From positions 130,362 through 194,361 of the forward strand of contig NZ_SRSG01000010.1 of assembly GCF_005543295.1 (NCBI RefSeq): a stretch of DNA of 64,000 bases, read 5' to 3'. The notes beneath the pieces are model-generated. The model made no database searches and was not told the origin of the DNA. It saw only the letters and a program-made list of their open reading frames with translations. The translations under genes were made by a program, and so were the position numbers. Position 1 is the stretch's first letter. Each line of letters begins with the position of its first letter. The DNA is from Halalkalirubrum salinum. GTDB taxonomy: Archaea; Halobacteriota; Halobacteria; Halobacteriales; Haloferacaceae. This document shows positions 26,993-34,467 of this stretch, in pieces.

Positions 26993-27087
26993 ACCGGGGC
27001 CGATCGTGGATTCGATTGTGCGATCCGGCTCAGATTGTGAGACGATCACCGGCGATGTCGCCTGTCTTACCGGGGGAATACACAACT

Positions 27088-27270
27088 ATGGAGCGTGTGA
27101 CACTACGGATTCCGAAACAGCAGATCGAGGAGGTTGAACAGATGGTCGAAACCGGCCAGTTCCCGAACCGGAGCGAAGCGATCCGGTCGGCTGTCCGAGA
27201 GATGCTAAGCGAACAGAGCGAGACCGAGACGCGCCAACGGCCGACAGAGCGCAGCTGGGCGAAGGTGTAA
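27088..27270 (+). CDS. cdrS: CdrS ribbon-helix-helix cell-division regulator
   Basis: Short ribbon-helix-helix protein of 60 residues ([17 protein letters not shown]..., then SRSEAIRS-like [14 protein letters not shown]). CdrS is a known regulator of ftsZ2 and other division genes in haloarchaea. Its stop is 2 nt before the ftsZ2 ATG, so the two form one operon. The frame remains open upstream to an ATG at 26971, which lies exactly where a leaderless transcript would begin. The 60-residue form matches family size and is preferred, but the start is uncertain. Confidence 0.88.
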   Translation: MERVTLRIPKQQIEEVEQMVETGQFPNRSEAIRSAVREMLSEQSETETRQRPTERSWAKV

Positions 27271-27272
27271 CT

Positions 27273-28454
27273 ATGCAGGATATTGTTCAAGAAGCCCTTG
27301 AGAACGCCGAAGCCGAAAAGCGCGAGATGGACATCGACAGCGAGGGTGATGAGTTCGGTGATCCACGGATCGTCATCGTCGGTGCTGGCGGTGCCGGAAA
27401 TAACACGATCAACAGGCTGTACAACATCGGTGTCGACGGCGCAGACACAGTGGCCATCAACACTGACAAACAACACCTCGAGATGATCGAGGCTGACACG
27501 AAGATTCTCGTCGGCAAGTCGCTGACGAATGGGCTCGGTGCCGGTGGCGATCCAAGTATGGGCGAGCGCGCCACCGAGATGGCACAGGGAACGATCAAAG
27601 AGGTGCTCGGCAAGGCAGACCTTGTCTTTGTCACTGCCGGAATGGGTGGTGGCACCGGCACAGGTGCAGCACCAGTCGTCTCGAAGATCGCCAAAGAACA
27701 GGGCGCAATCGTCGTTGGAATGGTTTCGACGCCGTTCAACGTCGAGCGAGCTCGGACCGTCAAAGCCGAAGAGGGGCTCGAACAGCTTCGCAACGCGGCA
27801 GATTCGATCATCGTGCTCGACAACAACCGCCTGCTCGATTACGTCCCGAACCTGCCGATCGGCAAGGCCTTCTCGGTGATGGACCAAATCATCGCCGAGA
27901 CAGTCAAAGGGATCTCCGAGACGATCACCCAACCGTCGCTCATCAATCTGGACTACGCAGATATGTCCACGATCATGAACCAGGGCGGCGTCGCCGTGAT
28001 GCTCGTCGGAGAAACCCAGGATAAAAACAAGACCCAAGAAGTGGTCAACGACGCGATGAACCACCCGCTGTTGGACGTCGACTATCGTGGTGCGTCTGGC
28101 GGACTCGTCCACATCACTGGCGGCCCCGACCTCACGCTCAAAGAGGCAGAGGGCATCGCCCACAACATCACCGAACGGCTCGAAGCGAGCGCGAACGTGA
28201 TCTGGGGTGCCCGAATCCAAGACGAGTACAAAGGCAAGGTGCGCGTCATGGCGATCATGACCGGCGTGCAGAGCGCACAGGTCCTCGGCCCCACGACCCA
28301 AAAGCAGGCCGACAAATCCCGTGCGAGCATCGACGGCATGTCCGAGCGCAACGCTGACGAGGCACGATCGGCGACTGCAAGTGACAATTCCTGGCAATCC
28401 GACGGCGGTCGTGACCAACTCGAAAAGAACAACGGCCTCGACGTAATCCGGTAG
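27273..28454 (+). CDS. ftsZ2: Cell division protein FtsZ2
   Basis: Tubulin/FtsZ GTPase of 393 residues. The N-terminal GTP-binding [17 protein letters not shown], the tubulin signature [14 protein letters not shown] (about 126-139) and the T7-loop region [13 protein letters not shown] (about 227-239) are intact. An acidic C-terminal tail with a terminal hydrophobic GLDVIR follows. Co-transcription with cdrS identifies it as FtsZ2, the paralogue that drives mid-cell constriction in haloarchaea, rather than FtsZ1 or CetZ. It is convergent with ncsA. Confidence 0.95.
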   Translation: MQDIVQEALENAEAEKREMDIDSEGDEFGDPRIVIVGAGGAGNNTINRLYNIGVDGADTVAINTDKQHLEMIEADTKILVGKSLTNGLGAGGDPSMGERATEMAQGTIKEVLGKADLVFVTAGMGGGTGTGAAPVVSKIAKEQGAIVVGMVSTPFNVERARTVKAEEGLEQLRNAADSIIVLDNNRLLDYVPNLPIGKAFSVMDQIIAETVKGISETITQPSLINLDYADMSTIMNQGGVAVMLVGETQDKNKTQEVVNDAMNHPLLDVDYRGASGGLVHITGGPDLTLKEAEGIAHNITERLEASANVIWGARIQDEYKGKVRVMAIMTGVQSAQVLGPTTQKQADKSRASIDGMSERNADEARSATASDNSWQSDGGRDQLEKNNGLDVIR

Positions 28455-28479
28455 TCAGCCCGGCCGAGCGGCCCGATTT

Positions 28480-29445
28480 TTATACGGCGGTAATCGCATC
28501 GACGAGCTTGCACTTTCGACACCGCGTGCCACTCGTCTTCGCCCCACAATTCTCACAGTCGTTGAGGTCGGCCTCACCGGCACCGCGATACTCGTCAGCA
28601 GCGAGCTTTGCGAGTTCTTCGTAGCCGGCGACGATCGAATGTCTCGTTCCAGGGTGATTTTCTTCGAGGTCCCATAGCAACTGTTGGATCTCACCACGAT
28701 AGGCCTCACTGGCGTGGGGACATTCAGTGATGTGTGCCGGCAGATCCTTGAGATGGGCGTACAGCGCGACCTCTTTTTCAGGGATGTCTCGGAGCGGCTT
28801 CGCTCGCGGAACGAACTCGTTCTGTGTGTGGCGATCCTCAAAGCTCCCAAGACTCGCATCAAAGTGTTTTGCGACCTGTTTAACATCGCCCTCAAGGAAG
28901 TTCATCAGCGCAGTCTGAGCTTCGTCATCGAGGTTGTGGCCCGTCAGGAGTTTGTCTGCGCCGAACTCCTCGGCGTAGCGTTCGAGCAGGTCACGGCGGA
29001 ACACCCCGCAGTACGCACACGGGGCCATATTTAGTGGGTCCGATTCGGCTACGTCGTCCATGCGGACGCCAAACTCTTCGTCGTAAGACACGAGTTCGTG
29101 GCGCATGTCGAGATCGTCGGCGAGTTCGACGCACGCCTCAACGGACTTGTCTCGATATCCCTCGATCCCCTCGTGGATCGTCAACGCGAGCATCTCGATG
29201 CGAGGGTCCTTCCCGAACGTCTCATCAAGGATGTGAGTGAGCACGACGCTGTCTTTGCCGCCAGAGAGCCCTATTACCCAGCATTCAGGCTCATCTGGCG
29301 TCGCATCCTTCGGAATCAGCGCGTCCGATCGGATCCGGCGACGGGTCCGCTTTTCGACCGATCGACAAAAGTGGACCTCACAGAGGTGTGCGCCCGAATA
29401 CGCCGCGTTCATGACCGCCTCGCGGTCGCACTTGTCGCATTCCAT
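28480..29445 (-). CDS. ncsA: tRNA 2-thiolation protein NcsA (Ncs6/CTU1 homologue)
   Basis: PP-loop ATPase of 321 residues that thiolates the wobble uridine of tRNA using sulfur carried by a ubiquitin-like SAMP. An N-terminal zinc site (CDKC...CEVHF), the PP-loop GLSGGKDSVVL (about 54-64), the catalytic-type CAYCGVFRR (about 142-150) and a C-terminal zinc ribbon (CENCG...CRKC) are all present. The start MECDKCD (29445) puts the zinc site at the N terminus as in homologues. The SAMP-activating enzyme UbaA is encoded at 48245-49057. Confidence 0.93.
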   Translation of the reverse strand: MECDKCDREAVMNAAYSGAHLCEVHFCRSVEKRTRRRIRSDALIPKDATPDEPECWVIGLSGGKDSVVLTHILDETFGKDPRIEMLALTIHEGIEGYRDKSVEACVELADDLDMRHELVSYDEEFGVRMDDVAESDPLNMAPCAYCGVFRRDLLERYAEEFGADKLLTGHNLDDEAQTALMNFLEGDVKQVAKHFDASLGSFEDRHTQNEFVPRAKPLRDIPEKEVALYAHLKDLPAHITECPHASEAYRGEIQQLLWDLEENHPGTRHSIVAGYEELAKLAADEYRGAGEADLNDCENCGAKTSGTRCRKCKLVDAITAV

Positions 29446-29533
29446 TACTGGTGGTTGTGAAGCGAACGGCATACCCGTTTCGTCTGCGTTCGACAGCCGG
29501 CGATCACGACAGCCGCTTGTATGGACAGTCCCT

Positions 29534-30094
29534 ATGACCGATATCGATATGTCGCTTGCAGGGACGATCGCCGACGTGATTTCGACGGATCCTGATGAGT
29601 TCCGTACGCGCGTGCCCGAGCGGCTCCCGAACAGATACCACCCTGATCGGCTGGACGGGCCGATCGACGCAGCGCCGCTTCCGCCAGCGTCAGCTCTAGA
29701 GGGAATGGGCGGAGCCCTAGAGGACCGAGAGCGCACGCTCGTGTGGGAGCTTTGGACTCTCAATCCGGGTGTCGGCATGACGATCACCCGCCCAGCATAC
29801 CAGGATACGCCAATCCTCTACGTCAATCAGCGGTTTCGTGAGATCACGGGATACTCGATGGCCGAACTGCGTGGGCAGAACCCCCGAGTGTTACAGGGCC
29901 CAGACACAGATTCTGCGGCGATCGCCGCTCTCCGAGAAGCGGTGTCGATCTGGGAAGGTGTGACAGTGACGCTTCGAAACTACCGACGCGACGGGACGCC
30001 CTTCGAAAACCAGGTGACGCTGGTGCCGATCGCCGACGAAACGGGGACGATCGGAAACTGGCTCGGAATACAGGTACCGACCACAGATCGGTGA
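29534..30094 (+). CDS. Stand-alone PAS-domain protein
   Basis: Protein of 186 residues. About 75 N-terminal residues without a recognisable fold are followed by one PAS domain (about 80-182) with ILYVNQRFREITGYS and GQNPRVLQGPDTD. The sequence resembles the PAS domain of Bat and LOV-type proteins, but proline stands where LOV domains have their photoactive cysteine. No kinase or DNA-binding domain is attached, so it would act as a small sensor or as a partner of another regulator. The start is the ATG at 29534; the frame is open further upstream only over ncsA shadow sequence. Confidence 0.75.
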   Translation: MTDIDMSLAGTIADVISTDPDEFRTRVPERLPNRYHPDRLDGPIDAAPLPPASALEGMGGALEDRERTLVWELWTLNPGVGMTITRPAYQDTPILYVNQRFREITGYSMAELRGQNPRVLQGPDTDSAAIAALREAVSIWEGVTVTLRNYRRDGTPFENQVTLVPIADETGTIGNWLGIQVPTTDR

Positions 30095-30158
30095 CCACGA
30101 AACCGCTCGTTTTCTCGACCGTACGAACGTTGATTGCTCCAGCCGTTCACATAGGACC

Positions 30159-30581
30159 ATGGCCGAAATTCCAGATGAGCGACAACTCGTGCTCCGGGCG
30201 CGTTCCCGGTTGGACCAGTGGACGAAGCGGGCCCGAGTGGAGGCGTACGCTGAACTGTTCGACGGTGACGATCCCCTCCTTTCGACTGAAGAGATGCAAC
30301 TGCTCGACGCGCTCGACTCTGAACTCGAGCGAGAGGGTGGCGATGGAGTCTGGGGAACCGATCAGTACGGGATCCACACGGCAGGAACCTCGCGTTCAGA
30401 TAGGCCACTCGGCGTAGTCTGTGTGTACCACCCACAGATAACCAAAGACTCCGTCCTTCGTGGGGCCGACGACCTTGACGACGAGACCGAAGAACGGCTC
30501 AACACCGCACTCTGGCAGTATAGCGAGCGGGTTGCAACAATCATCGAAGCAAAACTCGACGAGTTTGTCCGTCAGAGCTAG
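30159..30581 (+). CDS. Conserved haloarchaeal hypothetical protein
   Basis: Acidic protein of 140 residues with no domain I recognise. It begins MAEIPDERQLVLRARS, contains predicted amphipathic helices (about 10-30 and 40-60), a central beta-like stretch PLGVVCVYHPQI and a C-terminal helix (about 110-138). No signal peptide or membrane segment is visible. Acidic composition and codon bias match the neighbours, so it is probably a real gene, and it is set between a PAS protein and an FAH enzyme. Confidence 0.65.
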   Translation: MAEIPDERQLVLRARSRLDQWTKRARVEAYAELFDGDDPLLSTEEMQLLDALDSELEREGGDGVWGTDQYGIHTAGTSRSDRPLGVVCVYHPQITKDSVLRGADDLDDETEERLNTALWQYSERVATIIEAKLDEFVRQS

Positions 30582-30725
30582 CGGTAAGCCTGGGCACCCG
30601 GCGGCGGGTTCGGTGTCGCCTTCGAGTACGATATCGAGTGCTCCGTCCGACAGACTCGGGTTCAGTATTTGGGACGAGTTCGCCTGATTCCCAACCGATA
30701 TGTGCCGAACCGCGCAACGGGGGAC

Positions 30726-31454
30726 ATGAAACAGATACGCTTCCGAGATGAGGCGGGCACGACGCGCATGGGTACGTTCGATGATGGGACGATTGCCGCG
30801 GCCGGGCGGACGTACGCGATCGACGAGGTCGAGGTGTTGCCGCCGTGTGAGCCGACAAAGATCGTCTGTATCGGCCGCAACTACGCGAAGCACGCGGAGG
30901 AACTCGGCAACGACGTGCCGGATCGTCCGCTCTTGTTCCTCAAGCCGCCGAACACGCTGTCGGCCCACGGCGACACGATCACACTGCCGGCGGGCAAACA
31001 GAAGGTCGAACACGAAGCCGAGCTGTGCGTGGTTATCGGCGAGCAGTGCAGAAACGTCGACGCCGAAGACGCCGAAGACGTGATCGCCGGCTACACCTGT
31101 ATGAACGACGTGTCAAACCGGGACGACCAACGCAAAGAGAAAAACTGGGTCCGGGGCAAGGCATTCGACAACGCCGCGCCGCTCGGCCCGGTGCTAGCGT
31201 CGCCTGAAGAGCTGCCCGACGACGCGACGGTCAGCGCGCGTATCAATGGAGAGACACGACAAGAATCCACGATCGACCACATGATTTTCAAGATCCCGGA
31301 GCTGATCGAGGAGATCACACAGTATCTCACGCTGGAGCCCGGCGACGTTATCGCAACGGGAACCCCAGAAGGCGTCGGCCCACTCGCAGACGGCGATAAC
31401 GTCGAGATTGAGGTCGAAGGCGTCGGCACGCTGGAACACGACGTCGCTGAGTAG
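30726..31454 (+). CDS. Fumarylacetoacetate hydrolase family protein
   Basis: FAH-fold enzyme of 242 residues. The entry block KIVCIGRNYAKHAEEL, the metal ligands in HEAELCVVIG (Glu) and TCMNDVSNRDDQ (Asp), and the C-terminal DVIATGTPEGVGPL are all typical. The short form without the FAH N-terminal SH3 domain matches acylpyruvases and 5-carboxymethyl-2-oxohex-3-ene-1,7-dioate decarboxylase/isomerases. The substrate is not determined by sequence. The start at MKQIRFRD is preferred over an in-frame extension from 30669. Confidence 0.85.
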   Translation: MKQIRFRDEAGTTRMGTFDDGTIAAAGRTYAIDEVEVLPPCEPTKIVCIGRNYAKHAEELGNDVPDRPLLFLKPPNTLSAHGDTITLPAGKQKVEHEAELCVVIGEQCRNVDAEDAEDVIAGYTCMNDVSNRDDQRKEKNWVRGKAFDNAAPLGPVLASPEELPDDATVSARINGETRQESTIDHMIFKIPELIEEITQYLTLEPGDVIATGTPEGVGPLADGDNVEIEVEGVGTLEHDVAE

Positions 31455-31470
31455 GCCCCGTCCGGTCGGC

Positions 31471-31668
31471 TTAGCGCCAGGGCTCAGGCGCGATACCGAG
31501 TCGTAATACAATTGGCCGGTACAGCGAGGCGATAATGATGACAACGCCGAGTTCAATCCAGAAGCCGAGATCACCGACCAGCGCATTTATTACCGAGAGC
31601 GCGCCCGCAATGATCAGCAACATCGCGATGTAGTGTGGAACTACTGCGATGACGTGGTCTAGGTCCAT
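31471..31668 (-). CDS. Small two-helix membrane protein
   Basis: Protein of 65 residues with two hydrophobic helices (about 4-26 and 34-56) separated by a short loop, ending in RLGIAPEPWR. No family is recognised. The composition (hydrophobic helices with haloarchaeal codon bias) supports coding rather than chance, and it is convergent with the FAH gene with a gap of 16 nt. Confidence 0.55.
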   Translation of the reverse strand: MDLDHVIAVVPHYIAMLLIIAGALSVINALVGDLGFWIELGVVIIIASLYRPIVLRLGIAPEPWR

Positions 31669-31867
31669 ACACGGTGTAGGAGGTCATCTCTCGTGAATCT
31701 TCGCTCCGCCGTCACAGAGACCCGACCAACGCATGCGCGAGCAGTTCGCTCGGCGTTTCGCATGAACCGTCCAAGCTGACAGAGCACGGAAACCGAATTG
31801 ATATATCGGTATGTGGTTTATTGGGTGACTCGTCGGGCTTTTACTGCCCGCTATCGGAGGTGGAGAC

Positions 31868-32779
31868 ATGGTACAGAACATCGCGGCGATCGTCCGCGAA
31901 CTTGAACCCGAGGACTTCTACCTGCTTTCGGGGGTCGAACAGGGGATGCGGTTCTCCGAGTGGGTCAACCGCGAGAAGCTCCCGAGCTACTCTCAGCTCA
32001 CCGCCGAGGAGATCGACTATCGGCTCGATCGCTGTATGCGCCACGAGTTAATCGAGCGCCGAACAATACAGTACGAGGGATATCAGCTCACCTTCGAGGG
32101 GTACGATGTCCTCGCGTTGCACACGTTCGCCGAGCGCGAAACCGTCGACGGCATCGGCGCACCCCTTGGCGTTGGCAAAGAAAGCGATGTCTACGAGGCG
32201 ATCTCCTACAAGCCGTTGGCGATTAAGTATCACCGCGAAGGATACACGAACTTCCGGGAAGTGCAAAAAGAGCGTGATTATACCTCGGATCACCACCACG
32301 TTTCGTGGCTGTACACCGCCCGAAAAGCGGCCGAACGCGAGCACGAGGCATTGCAAGCGGTGTACCCGGACGTGTCGGTGCCGCGTCCGATCGACCAGAA
32401 TCGCCACGCGATCGTGATGGAGAAGTTCGACGGCGTCGAACTCGCGCGCGCAAAACTCGAATCCGAGCAGGTCGTCGCCATACTCGATCTAATCCTCCGA
32501 GAGCTGGCAACCGCCTACCGCGAGGGCTACGTCCACGCGGACATCAGCGAGTACAACGTCGCGATCGCCGAAAGCGGGATTACGATCTTCGATTGGCCCC
32601 AGTCGGTGCCGACCGATCACGAAAACAGCGACGAACTCCTCGAACGCGACGTCCGAAACATCCACAAGTATTTCAAACGCAAGTACCCCGCCGAAACGCC
32701 ATCAATCGACATTTCGGGAGTTGCGGGGGCGATCGCCTCGAAATCATTCGATTCGATCCGTTCACACGAGAAGCAATAA
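31868..32779 (+). CDS. rio2: RIO2 atypical serine/threonine kinase
   Basis: RIO2 kinase/ATPase of 303 residues, a factor for late small-subunit ribosome maturation. The N-terminal winged helix (about 1-85) is followed by the glycine loop GVGKESDVYEA, the ATP lysine in LAIKYHREG, the catalytic loop GYVHADISEYNV and the metal loop IFDWPQS. The ATG at 31868 gives the family length. A TATA-like GATATATC lies upstream at about 31798. It is followed by an AT-richer stretch carrying vapBC. Confidence 0.93.
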   Translation: MVQNIAAIVRELEPEDFYLLSGVEQGMRFSEWVNREKLPSYSQLTAEEIDYRLDRCMRHELIERRTIQYEGYQLTFEGYDVLALHTFAERETVDGIGAPLGVGKESDVYEAISYKPLAIKYHREGYTNFREVQKERDYTSDHHHVSWLYTARKAAEREHEALQAVYPDVSVPRPIDQNRHAIVMEKFDGVELARAKLESEQVVAILDLILRELATAYREGYVHADISEYNVAIAESGITIFDWPQSVPTDHENSDELLERDVRNIHKYFKRKYPAETPSIDISGVAGAIASKSFDSIRSHEKQ

Positions 32780-32856
32780 ACTGAATTACGCGATATCAAA
32801 TATCTGTATCCAGATTTCTCTAACCGTTTGTGTTCGACCACTCGTTGCAAAATATT

Positions 32857-32904
32857 GATAAAATGTATCGGAAACGATTTTGTGTGTGTGTATGTACACA
32901 CAAA
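32857..32904 (+). promoter_or_regulatory. vapBC promoter and inverted-repeat operator
   Basis: A TATA-like GATAAAAT (32857-32864) precedes TTTGTGTGT (32879-32887) and ACACACAAA (32896-32904), perfect 9-bp inverted arms with an 8-nt spacer. The repeat ends 2 nt before the vapB ATG and covers the expected transcription start, as expected for autoregulation by the antitoxin or toxin-antitoxin complex. Confidence 0.6.
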
Positions 32905-32906
32905 CT

Positions 32907-33185
32907 ATGGGGACAAAGACGATCGGGCTCCGTAATGATGTGTATGAGCGGTTGAAGGCCCGGAAACGAGAGGACGAGAGTTTCACTGACCTGATGGATC
33001 GCCTCTTGGATGAAACAACGGTCAGTTGGCGAGAGGGATTTGGAACACTCTCCGAGCAGGATGCCGGCGAACTTGAAGAAATTGTTGCGAACTCCCGCAA
33101 TCAACTGGCAGAAGGACTGTCCACGCGACAACGAGCGGCACTGAGCGAGCTAGCAGAGAAAAATTCAGACAATGAAGCTCCTTGA
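32907..33185 (+). CDS. vapB: VapB-type antitoxin (DUF217/UPF0330)
   Basis: Antitoxin of 92 residues. The N terminus (TKTIGLRNDVYERLKARKRE, then SFTDLMDRLL) matches the archaeal VapB DUF217 family, with a DNA-binding N-terminal half and a C-terminal toxin-neutralising region. The start at MGTKTIG (32907) is preferred over an in-frame ATG at 32892 that lies inside the operator. Its 3' end overlaps vapC by 14 bases. The module is AT-richer than its surroundings and carries only about one CGATCG, which suggests acquisition. Confidence 0.85.
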   Translation: MGTKTIGLRNDVYERLKARKREDESFTDLMDRLLDETTVSWREGFGTLSEQDAGELEEIVANSRNQLAEGLSTRQRAALSELAEKNSDNEAP

Positions 33186-33573
33186 TACAACGTTTCTTAT
33201 TCACTACTGGGCCGGACGAGAAGCGGTGAGAGAGTATCTCAGAGCGCACGAAGAAGACGAGTTTGTGACGACAACACTGAATATCAAAGAAATCGCCGTT
33301 GGGCGAGCGATTCAAGAGAAACTTGATCCAGTCGAGATTCAAACCGTTTTTGAGTGGATAACAGTCATTCCGTTTCAGGAGGAACACGCGTTCGTTGCTG
33401 GCGAGTTAGAAGCGAAACTCCACCAGGATGAGCGCATCAATCAAGACAAAATCAACGCGCTTGCGGGTGATCTGTTGATCGCCGCGGTTGGGAAAGAAAC
33501 AGGTGCACCAATTGTCACACAGAATATAGAAGACTTCCAGATATTCGATGGAGTAACGGTAGATGTATACTGA
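33172..33573 (+). CDS. vapC: VapC-type PIN-domain ribonuclease toxin
   Basis: PIN-domain protein of 133 residues. Acidic active-site residues are visible in LLDTTFLIHY, NIKEIAVG, LAGDLLIAAVGKE and NIEDFQIF. VapC toxins cleave RNA, often initiator tRNA or rRNA, when released from VapB. The ATG lies within the end of vapB, so the pair is co-translated. The target is unknown. It inserts just before the cbiE-cbiA operon. Confidence 0.85.
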   Translation: MKLLDTTFLIHYWAGREAVREYLRAHEEDEFVTTTLNIKEIAVGRAIQEKLDPVEIQTVFEWITVIPFQEEHAFVAGELEAKLHQDERINQDKINALAGDLLIAAVGKETGAPIVTQNIEDFQIFDGVTVDVY

Positions 33574-33649
33574 TATTCATCACGGCGTAGAGGGTACAAT
33601 ATGCAGGTTTCGAGCAGCGAGTCCGAAAGCGAACAGCGTCCAAAACAAA

Positions 33650-34438
33650 ATGAGTAAGAATGATCCCTACAACCTCGATTCGGGGCCAGACCCAGCGACG
33701 TATGCGGCTGCCGAACCGGAGTCGACCACCGATGCCGACCGATCGGTCGCTGCGGTGGGCATTGGCCCGGGCAACCTGGAGTACCTGACACCGCGCGGAC
33801 GGCGAGCGGTCCAAGAAGCAGACGTCATCGTAGGCTTTCAGACAGTTGTTGACTACATTGCCGACGAAACTGACGCCGACCTGCTCACCTGTGGCTATGC
33901 TGATGAAGCAGACGCACTTGGTGAGTTCGCCACTCGAGTGCACGACAGCGCGATCGGGACGGCAGTCCTCATGGGCGATCCAAACTACTCGGGATATCAG
34001 TTCCTCGGGAAGGTCCAACGAGTCGTCGACACCCCGGTTACGGTGATTCCGGGTATCTCTGCGCTACAAATTGCTGCCAGCCGCGCCCGGACACCGATGG
34101 AGGACACCCAATTCGTCACGCTACATAAGAGTGGATCGATCGAGGCCGATCTGGATCGGCTTGCGGAGGCAGTCGGGGAGCGCCATCTGCTCGTGCTTCC
34201 GCGTCCGTTCGACTGGATGCCGGGGGACATCGCGGCGTTTCTTCTCGATGCGGGTGCCGACGAGAGCCTTGATGCGCTCGTCCTCGAGCGGCTGACGCAC
34301 GACGACGAGCAGATCACCCAGACCACACTCGGCGAGCTCAGTGTGTCTGCCGGCGGCAGTGGATCCGAGTCAACGCCGTACTCAGATCTCTCGGTTCTTG
34401 CCGTCCGAGCGCCGATCGAAGCGGAGGCCGATCGATGA
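33650..34438 (+). CDS. cbiE: Cobalt-precorrin-7 (C5)-methyltransferase (CbiE)
   Basis: SAM-dependent tetrapyrrole methylase of 262 residues. VAAVGIGPGNLEYLTPRGRRAV at the N terminus and ADVIVGFQTVVDYI are the CbiE-type start, and VIPGISALQIAASR is the family's central motif. LVLPRPFDWMPGDIAAFLLD also fits CbiE. It methylates C5 of the corrin ring. No CbiT fusion is present, so a separate CbiT is expected elsewhere. The start MSKNDPYN is ATG 33650. Its stop overlaps a 9-codon mini-ORF created by a small duplication before cbiA. Confidence 0.82.
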   Translation: MSKNDPYNLDSGPDPATYAAAEPESTTDADRSVAAVGIGPGNLEYLTPRGRRAVQEADVIVGFQTVVDYIADETDADLLTCGYADEADALGEFATRVHDSAIGTAVLMGDPNYSGYQFLGKVQRVVDTPVTVIPGISALQIAASRARTPMEDTQFVTLHKSGSIEADLDRLAEAVGERHLLVLPRPFDWMPGDIAAFLLDAGADESLDALVLERLTHDDEQITQTTLGELSVSAGGSGSESTPYSDLSVLAVRAPIEAEADR

Positions 34439-34467
34439 ACGAGAACACGGAGGCCGATCGATGAACG
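34422..34467. repeat. 20-bp direct repeat across the cbiE-cbiA junction
   Basis: CGGAGGCCGATCGATGAACG occurs at 34422-34441 and 34448-34467, offset by 26 bp. Each copy contains ATGA. The layout is that of a tandem duplication of the original overlapping stop/start junction. Confidence 0.95.
34435..34464 (+). CDS. Nine-codon mini-ORF coupling cbiE to cbiA
   Basis: ATG at 34435 overlaps the cbiE TGA as ATGA. Nine codons (MNENTEADR) follow, and the TGA at 34462-34464 overlaps the cbiA ATG, again as ATGA. It was probably produced by the 26-bp duplication. It may keep ribosomes moving from cbiE to cbiA, but whether it is translated is not known. Confidence 0.4.
   Translation: MNENTEADR

Noticed and set aside
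27030-28418. Open frame of 462 codons antisense to ftsZ2
   Set aside because: Antisense shadow of a highly conserved gene; composition is rich in His, Val and Cys with no family resemblance.
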